A stretch of 64,000 nt of DNA from Certhia americana (lineage: Eukaryota; Chordata; Aves; Passeriformes; Certhiidae): assembly GCA_018697195.1 (NCBI GenBank), contig CM031857.1, positions 53,267,924-53,331,923 on the forward strand. Direction: 5' to 3'. Of this stretch, positions 63,081-64,000 are shown one piece after another; position 1 is the stretch's first letter; each line of letters begins with the position of its first letter. Below the pieces are notes generated by a model. That model searched no databases and was not told the DNA's origin. It worked only from the letters and a program-made list of their open reading frames with translations. A program made the position numbers and the translations under genes.

Positions 63081-64000
63081 TTCAGCCTTCAAAGATTATA
63101 GGCCTGTGACAAGATTTGTGACATTCAACAAAGTTTAACTGACAGTGTTAACAGTGTACTTAAGCAGAAAAGTCAGAAAACCCTGCAGTCCAATCTACAT
63201 AACCACTGTAATTGAATCAGGGTTTCTGGCTTGAAGTATGATTACAAGTTACAGAAAGAACAGAAATTACATCCATGGCAGCCCAGGGTTTCAGCTGGGT
63301 TTGAGTACAATGCATATATTTGACAAAGAGGTAATCCAGTATTAGGAGTGTTTGTGGACAGACGGGCCAGACAGCTGGAAGTCACTGGAAGGTAAGAGGG
63401 TGGTCATGGTTATATAGAGGATTATATTTATATCTATTCTGATGTGTATCAGCAAAGACATTTCACCATAAATTAAACAGTTCTGTCTCAGCCTATAACA
63501 AGAGAGCTTTTAGAAAACGAGGTTTTGAATAATTTGGGGAATAGTTTTCTATATGAATTTCTAAAGCTAAAAGAATGGAGACAGTAGTAGAAGTCATGTA
63601 TAGTCACTATCGATAGTGTCTAACAAGCCTAAATATTTTTCTAATACTCTGTATTGTGCTAGTGAGTGGTAGATGTAGCATGTATGCAGAGCTGCTTCAC
63701 TGTGAGAAAACTTATATCTGATATCAGATCATGACTTCATGCATCTTTAGTAGTATTTCAAATTACAGCCTCAAATATTTTTTAAAACATAGGAGAGACA
63801 TTTTGGGAGGTACCCACAGGTATTATTCTTTCCTTCTTTGTGGATGTTCTTTTGGTGTAGGAGAATAAATTAATTGTTTTGCCTTTAGAAAGAAAGGAGG
63901 GGAGATAGTATTTCTAAATGAATGAAAAAAACCCCAACATTTGTGCAATTAGCAGATCCAGAGGAGTAGTCATAAAATCCACATTCTCTTCATTACACAT
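63081..64000. other. Unassigned noncoding sequence
   Basis: No exon or named repeat recognised. A perfect 14-bp palindrome CACTATCGATAGTG lies at 63605-63618. Confidence 0.5.

Noticed and set aside
1..64000. CRISPR array, bacterial operon or prophage content
   Set aside because: No regularly spaced direct repeats with unique spacers and no dense gene organisation. The repeats are of vertebrate type.

Overview
The window looks like noncoding DNA from a bird, or less likely another archosaur/sauropsid. The main evidence is interspersed repeats of the CR1 LINE clade, of which I recognise several remnants by their 3' regions or by degraded reverse-transcriptase/endonuclease sequence. There is also one segment resembling an avian endogenous-retrovirus LTR. 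I see no L1, Alu or other mammal-type young repeats, the sequence is AT-rich with few CpGs, and there are no operons, ribosome-binding sites or dense reading frames. I found no coding exon, tRNA, rRNA, known ncRNA or CRISPR array that I could support. The longest ATG-started frame is only 178 codons and has no recognisable domain. The window is best read as intergenic sequence or the inside of a very large intron.

Layout. 1-15.4 kb is mostly unassigned unique sequence with homopolymer and pyrimidine/purine tracts (2.06, 5.2, 5.7, 7.4 and 13.7 kb), a small tandem duplication beside a hairpin at 9.9-10.05 kb, and an internally deleted CR1 at 15.4 kb. 15.5-27.5 kb is unassigned apart from a GGGAAA-type array at 22.6 kb. 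An ancient CR1 lies at 27.5 kb and a solo-LTR-like segment at 30.5-30.9 kb. 36.5-41.8 kb holds three plus-strand ancient CR1 pieces and one minus-strand younger CR1 (39.5 kb). 43.8 kb carries a MIR-like SINE relic. 45.4 kb is an A/TA array, 46.1-47.05 kb is relatively GC-rich, and 47.1-47.7 kb is strikingly purine-rich on the plus strand. 48.7-51.2 kb is the most informative part: degraded CR1 ORF2 blocks (endonuclease C-terminus, linker, reverse transcriptase, C-terminal region and 3' part) lie in the correct order on the minus strand. 52.2 kb has a MIR/tRNA-SINE-like box, 54.4 kb a compound trinucleotide array, and 55.9-56.3 kb a CpG-richer segment ending in A27. 58.2-58.6 kb is a second LINE endonuclease relic with a legible GDFN motif, 59.0 kb a GTTTT array, and 63.0 kb an AT-rich array.

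No genes act together here. The functional reading is a repeat graveyard plus possible conserved regulatory elements, which only cross-species alignment could reveal. All family assignments come from recognising consensus patterns and reading translations by eye, not from a database search.
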